Part shown: positions 16,551 to 25,048 of the stretch, piece after piece | Numbering within the stretch: position 1 is the first letter of the stretch | How the letters are laid out: every line of letters starts with the position of its first letter | Assembly (NCBI RefSeq): GCF_004363075.1 | Contig: NZ_SNYN01000022.1 | Location: 1 to 64,000, forward strand | DNA: 64,000 bases | DNA from: Actinorugispora endophytica | GTDB taxonomy: Bacteria; Actinomycetota; Actinomycetes; Streptosporangiales; Streptosporangiaceae | Direction: 5' to 3' | Notes under the pieces: model-generated | The model's database searches: none | Told to the model about the DNA's origin: nothing | Seen by the model: only the letters and a program-made list of their open reading frames with translations | Made by a program: the position numbers and the translations under genes

Positions 16551-17297
16551 ATGCCGGAAATCCGCCACACCCCCGAAGCCCCCACCCGGATCCGGGTGCT
16601 GGCCCCCGGGGAGAGCATCGACGCGCACCGCCACGACGACCACCAGATCATCTACGCGGGCTCCGGGGTCCTGGCCGTCACCACCGACGCGGGCACCTGG
16701 TTCGCCCCGGGGACCCGCGCCATCTGGGTCCCCGCCGGGTGCGTCCACGCGCACCGCGCCCACGGCCACCTCGCCCTGCACCTGCTGGGCCTGCCCCCCG
16801 ACACCAACCCGCTCGGCCTGGACGAGCCCACCGTCCTGGCGGTCGGCCCCCTGCTGCGCGAACTGATCCTGGCCTCCACCCGCGCCCCCCACGACGACAC
16901 CCCCGAGCGGCTGCGCCTGCGCGCGGTCCTCCTGGACCAGCTGCGCGCCTCGCCGCAGGAGCCCGTCCGGCTTCCGACCCCCGCCGACCCCCGCCTGGCG
17001 GCCGTCTGCGCGATCCTGCACCGCGACCCCGCTGACCCGCGCCCCCTGTCCGTCCTGGCCGCCGAGGCGGGGGCCGGTGAGCGCACCGCCAGTCGCCTCT
17101 TCCGCCGGGAGCTGGGCATGACCTTCCCCCAGTGGCGCACCCAGCTGCGGCTCTACCACGCCCTGCGCATGCTGGCCGACGACGTGCCGGTGACCACGGT
17201 CGCCCACCGCTGCGGGTGGTCGTCCACCAGCGCCTTCATCGACGTCTTCCGCCGCGCCTTCGGCCACACCCCCGGCGCCCACAACCGCAGCCCCTGA
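16551..17297 (+). CDS. AraC family regulator
   Basis: The 248-residue protein has an N-terminal cupin (HRHDDHQIIYAGSGVL, WFAPGTRAIWVPAG) and a C-terminal double HTH (about 150-245; LSVLAAEAGAGERTASRLFRRE and TTVAHRCGWSSTSAFIDVFRRAFG). Only 59 bases separate its start from the MFS gene, and it is the likely controller of that pump. There is no obvious ribosome site, so it may be leaderless. Confidence 0.85.
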   Translation: MPEIRHTPEAPTRIRVLAPGESIDAHRHDDHQIIYAGSGVLAVTTDAGTWFAPGTRAIWVPAGCVHAHRAHGHLALHLLGLPPDTNPLGLDEPTVLAVGPLLRELILASTRAPHDDTPERLRLRAVLLDQLRASPQEPVRLPTPADPRLAAVCAILHRDPADPRPLSVLAAEAGAGERTASRLFRRELGMTFPQWRTQLRLYHALRMLADDVPVTTVAHRCGWSSTSAFIDVFRRAFGHTPGAHNRSP

Positions 17298-17335
17298 CCG
17301 GCCCGACCCGCCGTCCCCTGCCGACCTCTGCCTCT

Positions 17336-17401
17336 CCGGTGATCTCGACCTTTTCGGGGTCTCGGACGCGGTTGAGGCCCCGGAAAGGTCAAGATCACCG
17401 G
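17336..17401. repeat. Dispersed palindrome, family I copy A
   Basis: Arms 17336-17361 and 17376-17401 (26 bp, three mismatches) around a 14-base loop. The arm sequence (GGTGATCTCGACCTTTTCGG) recurs at 19232, 36248 and 62473. It lies downstream of the AraC gene and upstream of the first YciI gene, so it can terminate the former. Confidence 0.8.
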
Positions 17402-17594
17402 GAGGAACGGACACCACGGACATCGGGGAGGGGCCCACCCCCGGCCCCGGCCGCGCGGTGGGAGGATCCTGTCCGACTCACCGCGAAGAAAGATCCGGAG
17501 AAGAGCGCCGCCGGATGTCGAGGCCCCGCCCCCGGCTCCGACCAAGGGGTGACAGAGCGCCGACGGGGCGCGCGGAACCGGAGGGACACCCGAA

Positions 17595-17957
17595 ATGAAG
17601 TACCTGCTGATGGTCTACGGCAACCAGGAGAAGTGGGACTCCTTCCCCGCGGAGGAGTGGCCCCAGGCCGTCGCCGCCCAGGAGGCGTTCAACGCCAGGT
17701 ACCGCGAGACCGGTGAACTGCTGAGCGCCTACGGCCTGTCCGACGCCGCCTCCACGACGCTGGTGCGGCGCGAGGACGGCGCCCCGGCGGTCACCGACGG
17801 ACCGTACCTGGAGACCAAGGAGTACATGGCCAGCTTCTACCTCCTGGACTGCGAGAGCGAGGAGCGCGCGCAGCAGATCGCGGCGGACATGCCCTTCGCC
17901 GACAGGAACCCGGTCGAGGTCTGGCCGGTCCTGCACGAGTCCGCGACGGATCTGTGA
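17595..17957 (+). CDS. YciI/DGPF family protein (ECF42 partner)
   Basis: The 120-residue product is a YCII-related ferredoxin-like-fold protein starting MKYLLMVYGN, with VTDGPYLETKEYMASFYLLD as the DGPF core. In actinobacteria such genes accompany ECF42 sigma factors. GGAGGG precedes the ATG. Its stop overlaps the sigma start as GTGA, indicating translational coupling. A second copy of the same two-gene module is at 42818-44379. Confidence 0.85.
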   Translation: MKYLLMVYGNQEKWDSFPAEEWPQAVAAQEAFNARYRETGELLSAYGLSDAASTTLVRREDGAPAVTDGPYLETKEYMASFYLLDCESEERAQQIAADMPFADRNPVEVWPVLHESATDL

Positions 17958-19243
17958 GCACGGACCCGACCGCGGACCGCGGCGTCGAGGACCTGCTGCG
18001 CGCGCTGGCACCGCAGGTCCTCGGCACGCTCGTGCGCCGGTACGGCGCCTTCGACACGTGCGAGGACGCCGTCCAGGAGGCGCTGCTCGCCGCCGCCCTC
18101 CAATGGCCGCACGAGGGCGTCCCCGACAACCCCCGGGGCTGGCTGGCCACCGTCGCCGCCCGCAGACTGGTGGACCAGGTGCGCGGCGAGCAGGCGCGCC
18201 GCAACCGCGAGGAGCGCGTCGCCCTGGCCACCCCGCAGTCGGAGCTGCTCGCCCGGCCCGCGGACACGGCCCCCGACGCGGACCGCGACGACTCCCTCAC
18301 CCTGCTCTTCCTGTGCTGCCACCCGGCCCTGTCCGCGCCGAGCCGCGTCGCGCTGACCCTGCGCGCGGTCGGCGGCCTGACCACCGCGCAGATCGCCGCG
18401 GCCTTCCTCGTCCCCGAGCCGACCATGGCCCAGCGCATCAGCCGCGCGAAGCAGGCCGTCAGGGCGTCGGGCGCGTCGTTTCGCATGCCGGAGGAGTCCG
18501 ACCGGGCCGAGCGGCTCGCGGCGGTGCTGCGCGTGCTGTACCTCGTCTTCAACGAGGGGTACACCGCCACGGGCGGCGCCGACCTGACCGCGCCCGGGCT
18601 GTCGGGCGAGGCGATCCGGCTCACCCGGACGCTGCACCGCCTGCTGCCCGACGACGGCGAGGTCGCCGGGCTGCTGGCGCTGATGCTGCTCACCGAGGCG
18701 CGCCGCCCCGCGCGCACCGGCCCCGACGGCGCGCTGGTGCCGCTGCCCGAGCAGGACCGCGGCCGGTGGGACCGGCGGCTCGTCGACGAGGGAACCGCTT
18801 TGCTGGAGCGGATCCTGCCCCGGGGGCCGGTCGGCCCGTACCAGCTGCAGGCCGCCATCACCGCCGTCCACGACGAGGCCGAGCACGTCGGGGACACGGA
18901 CTGGCCGCAGATCCTCGCGCTGTACGACCTCCTGGAGCGGGTCGCGCCGAACCCGGTGGTCACCCTCAACCGCGCGGTCGCCGTCGCCATGGTGCACGGC
19001 CCGACCGCCGGGCTGGACCTGCTCGCCGCGCTGGAGTCGGACAAGCGGATGGCGCGCCACCACCGCCTGCTCGCGACCCGCGCCCACTTCCTGGAGATGC
19101 TCGGCGACCGCACCGCCGCGGCGGCCGCCTACCGCGACGCGGCCCGGCGCACCGCCAGCGCCCCCGAGCGGCGCCACCTCGCCTCCCGGGCAGCCCGCCT
19201 GTCCAGCCCCGATGGACTCGATCCAGGCCGCTCCTTCCGTTGA
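17954..19243 (+). CDS. ECF sigma factor, ECF42-type with C-terminal TPR-like domain
   Basis: The 429-residue protein has sigma region 2 at about residues 12-80 (YGAFDTCEDAVQEALLAA, NPRGWLATVAARRLVDQ), region 4 at about 120-175 (LTTAQIAAAFLVPEPTMAQRISRAK), and a 250-residue helical repeat C-terminal domain with the VLYLVFNEGY motif. This is the layout of group ECF42, which has no anti-sigma factor and is thought to be controlled by its own C-terminal domain and the DGPF/YciI partner. Start GTG overlaps the YciI stop by four bases. The stop lies inside a perfect 35-bp palindrome. Confidence 0.9.
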   Translation: MSTDPTADRGVEDLLRALAPQVLGTLVRRYGAFDTCEDAVQEALLAAALQWPHEGVPDNPRGWLATVAARRLVDQVRGEQARRNREERVALATPQSELLARPADTAPDADRDDSLTLLFLCCHPALSAPSRVALTLRAVGGLTTAQIAAAFLVPEPTMAQRISRAKQAVRASGASFRMPEESDRAERLAAVLRVLYLVFNEGYTATGGADLTAPGLSGEAIRLTRTLHRLLPDDGEVAGLLALMLLTEARRPARTGPDGALVPLPEQDRGRWDRRLVDEGTALLERILPRGPVGPYQLQAAITAVHDEAEHVGDTDWPQILALYDLLERVAPNPVVTLNRAVAVAMVHGPTAGLDLLAALESDKRMARHHRLLATRAHFLEMLGDRTAAAAAYRDAARRTASAPERRHLASRAARLSSPDGLDPGRSFR

Positions 19244-19307
19244 TCGTGGCCTTTCCGGGGTCTCAGAAGTGGCTGAGACCCCGGAAAGGCCACGATCAAC
19301 GGAAGGA
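19232..19307. repeat. Dispersed palindrome, family I copy B (perfect 35-bp arms)
   Basis: Arms 19232-19266 and 19273-19307 match perfectly over 35 bases around a 6-base loop (AAGTGG). It contains the stop codon of the sigma gene and ends 25 bases before the dhaM stop, so it can serve as a bidirectional terminator. Its arm core is shared with copies at 17336, 36248 and 62473. Confidence 0.9.
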
Positions 19308-19331
19308 ACCTCCGCACTCCCGGTCCCGGCA

Positions 19332-19724
19332 CTAGAGTTTCCGGAAACCCCGCGCCTCCTCGGCGGCCGCCACCACGGCTACCAGGTCGGCGCCGGTGTT
19401 CGCGGTGACCGTGGCGGCGACCGCACCCTCGACGAAGGGGGCGTCCACCAGCACCGCCCGGGGATCCGCCCCGTCCTCCAGGACCATCCGCGCGGTCAGC
19501 ACCGCGCTGCCCAGGTCGGCCAGGACCACGACCCCGGCACCCGAGTCGGCCTCGTCCACGGCCCGGACGACCTTCTCGTACGAGGTACCGACACCGCCGT
19601 CGTCGGTCCCGCCCGCCGCGCGGACGCCGACCCTCCCCGACCCGAGCGCGCCGATCAGTTCGGCCACCCCCTCGGCGAGAAGGGAACTGTGGGAGACGAG
19701 GACGATCCCGACCGTGGCTGCCAT
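19332..19724 (-). CDS. dhaM: Dihydroxyacetone kinase phosphotransfer subunit DhaM
   Basis: The 130-residue product is the EIIA-mannose-like domain of DhaM: GIVLVSHSSLLAEGV with phospho-accepting His12, VVVLADLGSAVLTARM and VLVDAPFVEGAV. It passes phosphate from the PTS protein HPr to ADP bound on DhaL. It is only the first domain; the HPr- and EI-like extensions of the E. coli protein are absent, as in most Gram-positives. Unusually it lies divergent from dhaK, with 122 bases between starts. Confidence 0.9.
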   Translation of the reverse strand: MAATVGIVLVSHSSLLAEGVAELIGALGSGRVGVRAAGGTDDGGVGTSYEKVVRAVDEADSGAGVVVLADLGSAVLTARMVLEDGADPRAVLVDAPFVEGAVAATVTANTGADLVAVVAAAEEARGFRKL

Positions 19725-19846
19725 ACCCGCACCCTACCCACCGTCCGGGGAGATCCCCGGCGGAGGCTTTTCCCGTCGGCTCGGCGGGTAGACCCAAGCC
19801 GATCCGCGGGCGCCCGCCGCGGCGACACCGCCAGGAGGCCCTGACG

Positions 19847-20845
19847 ATGAAGAAGTTCCTGAACAGCCCCGACACGGTCATCGACGACGCCCTCGCCGGG
19901 ATCGCCGCCGCCCACCCGGGTCTGGCGGTGGACACGCGGCAGCGGATCATCACGCGCGCGCGGCCCACCCGCCCCGGCAGGGTCGCGCTCGTCTCCGGCG
20001 GGGGCTCGGGGCACGAGCCCCTGCACGGCGGCTTCGTCGGCACCGGGATGCTGGACGCCGCCTGCCCCGGGGAGGTCTTCACCTCGCCCGTCCCGGACCA
20101 GGTCCTGGCCGCCGCCACCGCCGTGGACAGCGGCGCCGGAGTGGTCCTCGTCGTGAAGAACTACACCGGCGACGTCATGAACTTCGAGATGGCCGCCGAA
20201 CTCGCCGAGGAGGAGGGGGTGCGGACCGCCACGGTCCTGGTCGACGACGACGTGGCGGTGCGCGACTCCACCTTCACGGCGGGGCGGCGCGGCACCGGCG
20301 CGACCCTGTTCGTGGAGAAGATCGCCGGGGCCCTCGCCGAGCAGGGCGGCGACCTCCAGGCGGTCGCCGACATCGGCAGGCGCGTCAACGCGGCCTCGCG
20401 CTCCTTCGCCGTCGCGCTCACCGCGTGCACCACTCCCGCCTCGGGGCGGCCCGGGTTCGACCTGGCGGACGACGAGATCGAGGTGGGCATCGGCATCCAC
20501 GGCGAACCCGGACGCAGCCGGGAGAAGCTGCTCCCCGCCCGCGACCTCGCGGACCTGACCGTGCGGACCGTCCTGGAGGACCTCCCGTTGTCGTCGGAGG
20601 ACCCGGCGATCGTCATGCTCAACGGAATGGGGGGCACCCCCCTGCTCGAGCTCTACCTGCTCTTCGGCGAGGTCGCGGCGCGGTTGTCGGAGCGGGGTGT
20701 CACGATCGCCCGCAGCCTGGTCGGAAACTACGTCACCAGCCTGGACATGGCGGGGGCCTCCCTCACCGTGTGCCGCGCCGACGACCGGATGCTCGAACTG
20801 TGGGACGCCCCCGTCAGCACCCCGGCACTGCGCTGGGGTCTCTGA
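19847..20845 (+). CDS. dhaK: Dihydroxyacetone kinase subunit DhaK
   Basis: The 332-residue protein binds dihydroxyacetone. SGGGSGHEPLHGGFVG forms the substrate site, and His218 in GIHGEPG is the residue that bonds covalently to the substrate carbonyl. KNYTGDVMNF is the third conserved stretch. AGGAGG precedes the ATG. dhaL follows after 17 bases. The pathway converts dihydroxyacetone to its phosphate, with phosphate arriving through dhaM and dhaL. Confidence 0.93.
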   Translation: MKKFLNSPDTVIDDALAGIAAAHPGLAVDTRQRIITRARPTRPGRVALVSGGGSGHEPLHGGFVGTGMLDAACPGEVFTSPVPDQVLAAATAVDSGAGVVLVVKNYTGDVMNFEMAAELAEEEGVRTATVLVDDDVAVRDSTFTAGRRGTGATLFVEKIAGALAEQGGDLQAVADIGRRVNAASRSFAVALTACTTPASGRPGFDLADDEIEVGIGIHGEPGRSREKLLPARDLADLTVRTVLEDLPLSSEDPAIVMLNGMGGTPLLELYLLFGEVAARLSERGVTIARSLVGNYVTSLDMAGASLTVCRADDRMLELWDAPVSTPALRWGL

Positions 20846-20862
20846 CCCGGACCGGAGAGGGA

Positions 20863-21519
20863 GTGAGCACGAGTATGGACAGCGTGACCATCGACCTGGC
20901 CCGCGCCTGGATGCGGGCCGCCGCCGAGAGCATGGACGAGCACGCCGAGGAGCTGACCCGGCTCGACGCGGCCATCGGCGACGGCGACCACGGGAGCAAC
21001 ATGCGGCGCGGCTTCTCCGCCGTGGCCGGCAAGCTCGCCGACACCGACTTCCCCAGCGTGGGCAGCGTGCTGACACTGAGCGGCCGCACCCTCATCTCCA
21101 CGGTCGGAGGAGCCTCGGGACCGCTGTACGGGACGGTCCTGCGCTCGGCGGGCAAGCGGCTCACCGGTTCCACGGCCTCCCCCGGCGAACTCCTCGACGC
21201 CCTGCGCGACGGGATGGAGGCGGTGCGCGGACTCGGCGGCGCCCAGGTCCGCGACAAGACGATGGTCGACGCGCTCGCCCCCGCGCTGGCCGCGTACTCG
21301 GCGGCGCTGGAGGACGGGGCGGACCTGGGTGCGGCGGTCGGGGCCGCCGCGCGCGCCGCCGGGGAGGGCGCGCAGGCCACCGTTCCGATGACCGCGCGCA
21401 AGGGCCGCGCCTCCTACCTGGGAGAGCGCAGCCGGGGCCACCAGGATCCGGGCGCGGCCTCCACCGCCCTGCTGTTCGCGGCCCTGGCCTCGGTGGTCGG
21501 GGCTCCCGACGTACGCTGA
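20863..21519 (+). CDS. dhaL: Dihydroxyacetone kinase ADP-binding subunit DhaL
   Basis: The 218-residue product is the ADP-holding subunit, with the metal-binding aspartates in AAIGDGDHGSNM and the TVGGASGPLYG and ARKGRASYLGERSRGHQDPGA-type stretches (positions about 85 and 190). GTG at 20863 has GGAG five bases upstream; an in-frame ATG follows at 20875. It is the second gene of the dhaKL operon. Confidence 0.92.
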   Translation: MSTSMDSVTIDLARAWMRAAAESMDEHAEELTRLDAAIGDGDHGSNMRRGFSAVAGKLADTDFPSVGSVLTLSGRTLISTVGGASGPLYGTVLRSAGKRLTGSTASPGELLDALRDGMEAVRGLGGAQVRDKTMVDALAPALAAYSAALEDGADLGAAVGAAARAAGEGAQATVPMTARKGRASYLGERSRGHQDPGAASTALLFAALASVVGAPDVR

Positions 21520-21693
21520 GGCGCCCTCCCCTCGGCCGACCCGCCGCCGAAAGACCGTTGACCGGCGAGGACACGGACGACAACGCGCTCAGGGACGTCC
21601 TCCCCCGCGCCCGCCGCGAAAGCAGGCGGACCGGCCGGCGGCAGCCGTGGCCGGGCGGGGACCCTGAGGGGCGCGGCGCCGCCCGCACCCGGG

Positions 21694-22365
21694 TCAGCGG
21701 TCGACGAGTGTCCCGACGGCGTCCAGGACCAGGTCGAGGCCGGGCTCGAACTGGTCCCCGAAGGCGTAGCCCTCCTGCGTCAGGTAGTCGGTGGCGAACG
21801 CGGTCAGGTGCGGGTACCGCCCCGCGTCGAACCCGGCCATGACCGACTTCGCCACGTCGGCGCCGCCGGGGTCCTCGAACGGCAACGACGCCTCCTGGAG
21901 CACGAAGCCGTAGACGTAGGCGTCGATGGTCGCGTAGGCGCGCGCGGTCATCGGCGGGGAGAACCCGCTGTTCGCCAGCGTGCCGACCACCGCGTCGTGG
22001 TGGCGCAGCGTCGCCGGGCCCGGCGAGGTCCGCGTCCCCGCCAGCGCCAGCGCCCACGGGTGACGGGCCAGCACGGTCCGCGCCGAGACGGCGTGCCGTC
22101 GTATCTCCGACCGCCAGGGCTCCCGCGTCCGCGGCAGCTCGATCTCGCCGAACACCAGGTCGAGCATGCCGTCCAGCAGGTCCTCCTTGTCGCGCACGTG
22201 GTGGTACAGCGACATCGGCTTCACGCCCAGGGCGAGCGCCAGCGACCGCATCGTCAGCGCGCCGAGGCCGTCGGCGTCGGCGAGTTCCATCGCGGCGGCC
22301 AGGACCCGGTCGCGGTTGAGGACCCCCGGCTTCCTGGGGGGGCGGGTCTTGTCGGAGTCGGACAC
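21694..22365 (-). CDS. TetR family regulator
   Basis: The 223-residue protein has an HTH at about residues 18-62 (LTMRSLALALGVKPMSLYHHVRDKEDLL) and a TetR_C-type ligand domain of the TetR/TetR_C1 group, like regulators of efflux pumps. The GTG start has AAGGAGG upstream. A perfect 11-bp palindrome lies between it and the divergent DUF4386 gene. Confidence 0.88.
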   Translation of the reverse strand: MSDSDKTRPPRKPGVLNRDRVLAAAMELADADGLGALTMRSLALALGVKPMSLYHHVRDKEDLLDGMLDLVFGEIELPRTREPWRSEIRRHAVSARTVLARHPWALALAGTRTSPGPATLRHHDAVVGTLANSGFSPPMTARAYATIDAYVYGFVLQEASLPFEDPGGADVAKSVMAGFDAGRYPHLTAFATDYLTQEGYAFGDQFEPGLDLVLDAVGTLVDR

Positions 22366-22411
22366 GTGGACCTCCTTCGGCGGCGTTGACGGCCTCGGGT
22401 TCCTACCGTAC

Positions 22412-22437
22412 CGTACTTAGTAAGTGTACTAAGTACG
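22412..22437. promoter_or_regulatory. TetR operator
   Basis: CGTACTTAGTA at 22412-22422 and TACTAAGTACG at 22427-22437 are perfect arms with four bases between, in the 85-base gap between the TetR and DUF4386 genes. Confidence 0.75.
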
Positions 22438-22450
22438 ACAGGAGTACGAC

Positions 22451-23017
22451 ATGTCCCACCGCGCCGCCGGCCGACTAACCGGCGCCCTCTTCCTTGCGGC
22501 GTTCGTCTTCTACGGGGGCGGCAGCGCTCTGGCCGACCGGCCCGTCGGGATCGGTCTGATGCTCCTGAACTCGGTCGCGGTGGCGGCGATCGGAGGGCTG
22601 GCCTTCCGGGCCCTGCGCGAGCCCGCCCCGCGGACCGCCCGGTTGTACCTGGCCGTCCGGGCCGCGGAGGCCGTCCTGCTCGCCCTCGGCGTGGCGCTGC
22701 TGGGATCGGGGGCGGCCGCGGCCAACGACATCGCCTACGCGACCGCCATGTTCGTCCTCGGAGCGGGCAGCGTCCCGTTCTGCCTCGCGTTGGGGAGGCA
22801 CCGCTGGGTGCCCGGCTGGTTCGCCTGGTGGGGCGCGGCCGGATACGCCCTGCTCGGGTTGGGCGCGGTGGTGGAGTTCGCCCTTCCCGGCGCGGGCATC
22901 GCACTCGCCGCGCCGGGCGGGCTCTTCGAGGTCGCCTTCGGCCTGTTCCTGCTCGGCCGCGGGTTTCCCGCTCCGGCCGTCCACCGCGCACCCGGCCCGC
23001 TCACGAGTTCGGCCTGA
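22451..23017 (+). CDS. DUF4386 family membrane protein
   Basis: The 188-residue protein has about six transmembrane segments and the DUF4386 features RWVPGWFAWWGAAGYALLG and PGGLFEVAFGLFLL. The function of the family is unknown. AGGAG stands before the ATG at 22451. The palindrome just upstream and the divergent TetR gene indicate inducible expression. Confidence 0.8.
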   Translation: MSHRAAGRLTGALFLAAFVFYGGGSALADRPVGIGLMLLNSVAVAAIGGLAFRALREPAPRTARLYLAVRAAEAVLLALGVALLGSGAAAANDIAYATAMFVLGAGSVPFCLALGRHRWVPGWFAWWGAAGYALLGLGAVVEFALPGAGIALAAPGGLFEVAFGLFLLGRGFPAPAVHRAPGPLTSSA

Positions 23018-23273
23018 GCCCTCCGGCTGGGCCTTCCGGAGGCCGGTCCGCCCGGACGGACCCAGGCGGCGAGGCGGATCCACCGCTGATGCGCCCGCCG
23101 GCTCGTTCCCCGGGCCGCGCGCCCGTGACCGCGCGGTCGCCGGGGTTCCACGACAAGACCGCCACCCCGATCGTCCCGGACGCGGGTGGCCGCTGGAGCC
23201 GCTGCGCCTCTGACGACGACTCCCCGTGGTGATCCGGCGAAGCCCGGCCCCGACCGGCGGCCGGAGAGGTCCG
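23018..23273. other. Intergenic, no gene seen
   Basis: The 256 bases between the convergent DUF4386 and FtsX genes are GC-rich. I find no coding signature, terminator of note or repeat here. Confidence 0.5.
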
Positions 23274-25046
23274 TCAGACGGGGCCGGTGTCGAGGGCGCG
23301 TCCGGCGGGGCTGCGGGAGTGGACCCACGCGGGCAGGGCGGTCAGCGCCGCGACCGCCGCCAGGACGGCGAGCGCGGCGGCGACCAGCCACGATCCCGGG
23401 GGCGTGACCGCGTTCCCGGGGTTGAAGAACCAGTACAGGACGATCCCGACAAAGGATCCCGCCAGCAGCCCGGGCACGGCGGGCAGGAGCTGCGCGGCGC
23501 AGAGCGCCGCGACGACCTGGCCGGGTGTGGCGCCGAGGACGCGGGTGACGGCCAGGACCCGGCGGGCCCGCACCGCGCAGCTCCAGCCGAGGAACACGGT
23601 GTTGAGCGCGCACAGCATCACCGTCACAAGGGTGACACCGAGCAGCACCTGGCCGGTGCGGGCGTCCACCGCCTCCAGGGCGGGAGCGGTCGCCACGGTG
23701 GCGAGGGCGGTGCGGAAGGAGAGCAGCGCGGTGACCATGACGCTGGTCGCGGCCACGGAGACGGCGGTCAGGACGGCGTGGCCGGGGCGGCGGGCGAGCA
23801 GCCGGACCCCGATCAGGAGCGAGGTGGGCAGGTACGCCGTCACGGCGGTCAGCCACGGGCGGCGCGTGAGCAGGCGGGCCGGCTCGGCCAAGGCGTGGAC
23901 GGTGCTGGTGCGGGCGGCGCGCAGGGCGGGGCCGAGCGTACCGGCCATGGCGACCAGGACGGCGACGAGGACCGCGGCGGCGACGACGCCGGCGGACGGT
24001 GGACCGGCGGTGTCGAGCAGCCCGGCACTGGGATCGACCAGTCCGGGTGCGACCAGGGCCCCGACGGCCAGTCCGAGCGCGGCGGCCAGGGCGGTCAGCA
24101 GCAGGTGCTGCGCCAGCAGTACGACGGCGACGGTGCCGGGACCGGCGCCGACGGCCTTGAGCAGCCCGGCGCGCCGGTTGTCTCGGGAGGCGCGTACGGC
24201 GGCGAGCGCGGCGAGGGTGACGATCGCGGCCGCGGCGAGCAGCCAGCCGCCGACGACCAGGGCGGGCCGGGAACCCCTGATCATGTTCGTGTTCATCCGG
24301 AGAACGGTCTGCCAGTCGCGGGTGTTGACCCAGGCGTCGCCCCTGAGGCCGGGGGTGAACACCGTGTCGCGCCATTGGATGACCGCGTCGGGGGAGGTCA
24401 GCTTCAGGTGGACCAGGTGGACACCGGAGGCGTCGCCCGCCGCCGCGCGGGCGTCGGCGGTGGTGAACCAGATCCTGCCGCCCCTGTCGGTGGTCCCCGG
24501 GCCCTGGGCCCAGTCGCTCCACGGATACACCGGGGTGGCCGCGCTGACCGCGATCCCGACGACCGGGTAACCGCGCCCGCTGACGGTGACGCGGTCGCCG
24601 ACGCCCACGCCGAGCGCCTGCGCGAAGCCGCGCTCCACCACCGCGCCGCCCGGACGCACCCAGGTCCCCGAGGTCACCAGCGGCCGGTCCACGGCCGACG
24701 GCGCGCTCTCGCGCCCCTCGACCGAGGAGCGCGCGGTTCGGCCGTTGGCCTGGACGACAGTGGAGAACGCGAAGACGGGATCGGCCCGCGCGGCCACCCC
24801 GGGCATATCCGCGATGCGTTCGACCAGGTCGGACGAGTCCGCGGCCGTCGTGATGGCGGTGAGGTCGGGACCGGCGGTGGCCTCGTGGGTCCTCGCGTAC
24901 CCGGCGGCCACGGCGTTGTCGGCCGCCAGCCCGAGGGACAGGCAGGCGGTGGCGACGGTGACGGCGAGCAGGAACACGACGGCGTCGCCGGGACGGCGAC
25001 GCGTGTCGCGCAGGACCAGACGCCACACCAGCAGCAGGTGCCCCAT
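23274..25046 (-). CDS. FtsX-like ABC transporter permease
   Basis: The 590-residue protein has an N-terminal membrane helix, a large periplasmic-type domain of about 200 residues and at least six further helices; the C-terminal half carries an FtsX domain (VTLVTVMLCALNTVFLGW..., ARRVLAVTRVLGATPGQVVAALC). With the adjacent ATPase it forms a MacB/LolCDE-type mechanotransmission transporter rather than a classical importer. It begins two bases after the ATPase stop, so the genes are one operon under the PadR regulator. Confidence 0.85.
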   Translation of the reverse strand: MGHLLLVWRLVLRDTRRRPGDAVVFLLAVTVATACLSLGLAADNAVAAGYARTHEATAGPDLTAITTAADSSDLVERIADMPGVAARADPVFAFSTVVQANGRTARSSVEGRESAPSAVDRPLVTSGTWVRPGGAVVERGFAQALGVGVGDRVTVSGRGYPVVGIAVSAATPVYPWSDWAQGPGTTDRGGRIWFTTADARAAAGDASGVHLVHLKLTSPDAVIQWRDTVFTPGLRGDAWVNTRDWQTVLRMNTNMIRGSRPALVVGGWLLAAAAIVTLAALAAVRASRDNRRAGLLKAVGAGPGTVAVVLLAQHLLLTALAAALGLAVGALVAPGLVDPSAGLLDTAGPPSAGVVAAAVLVAVLVAMAGTLGPALRAARTSTVHALAEPARLLTRRPWLTAVTAYLPTSLLIGVRLLARRPGHAVLTAVSVAATSVMVTALLSFRTALATVATAPALEAVDARTGQVLLGVTLVTVMLCALNTVFLGWSCAVRARRVLAVTRVLGATPGQVVAALCAAQLLPAVPGLLAGSFVGIVLYWFFNPGNAVTPPGSWLVAAALAVLAAVAALTALPAWVHSRSPAGRALDTGPV

Positions 25047-25048
25047 GG

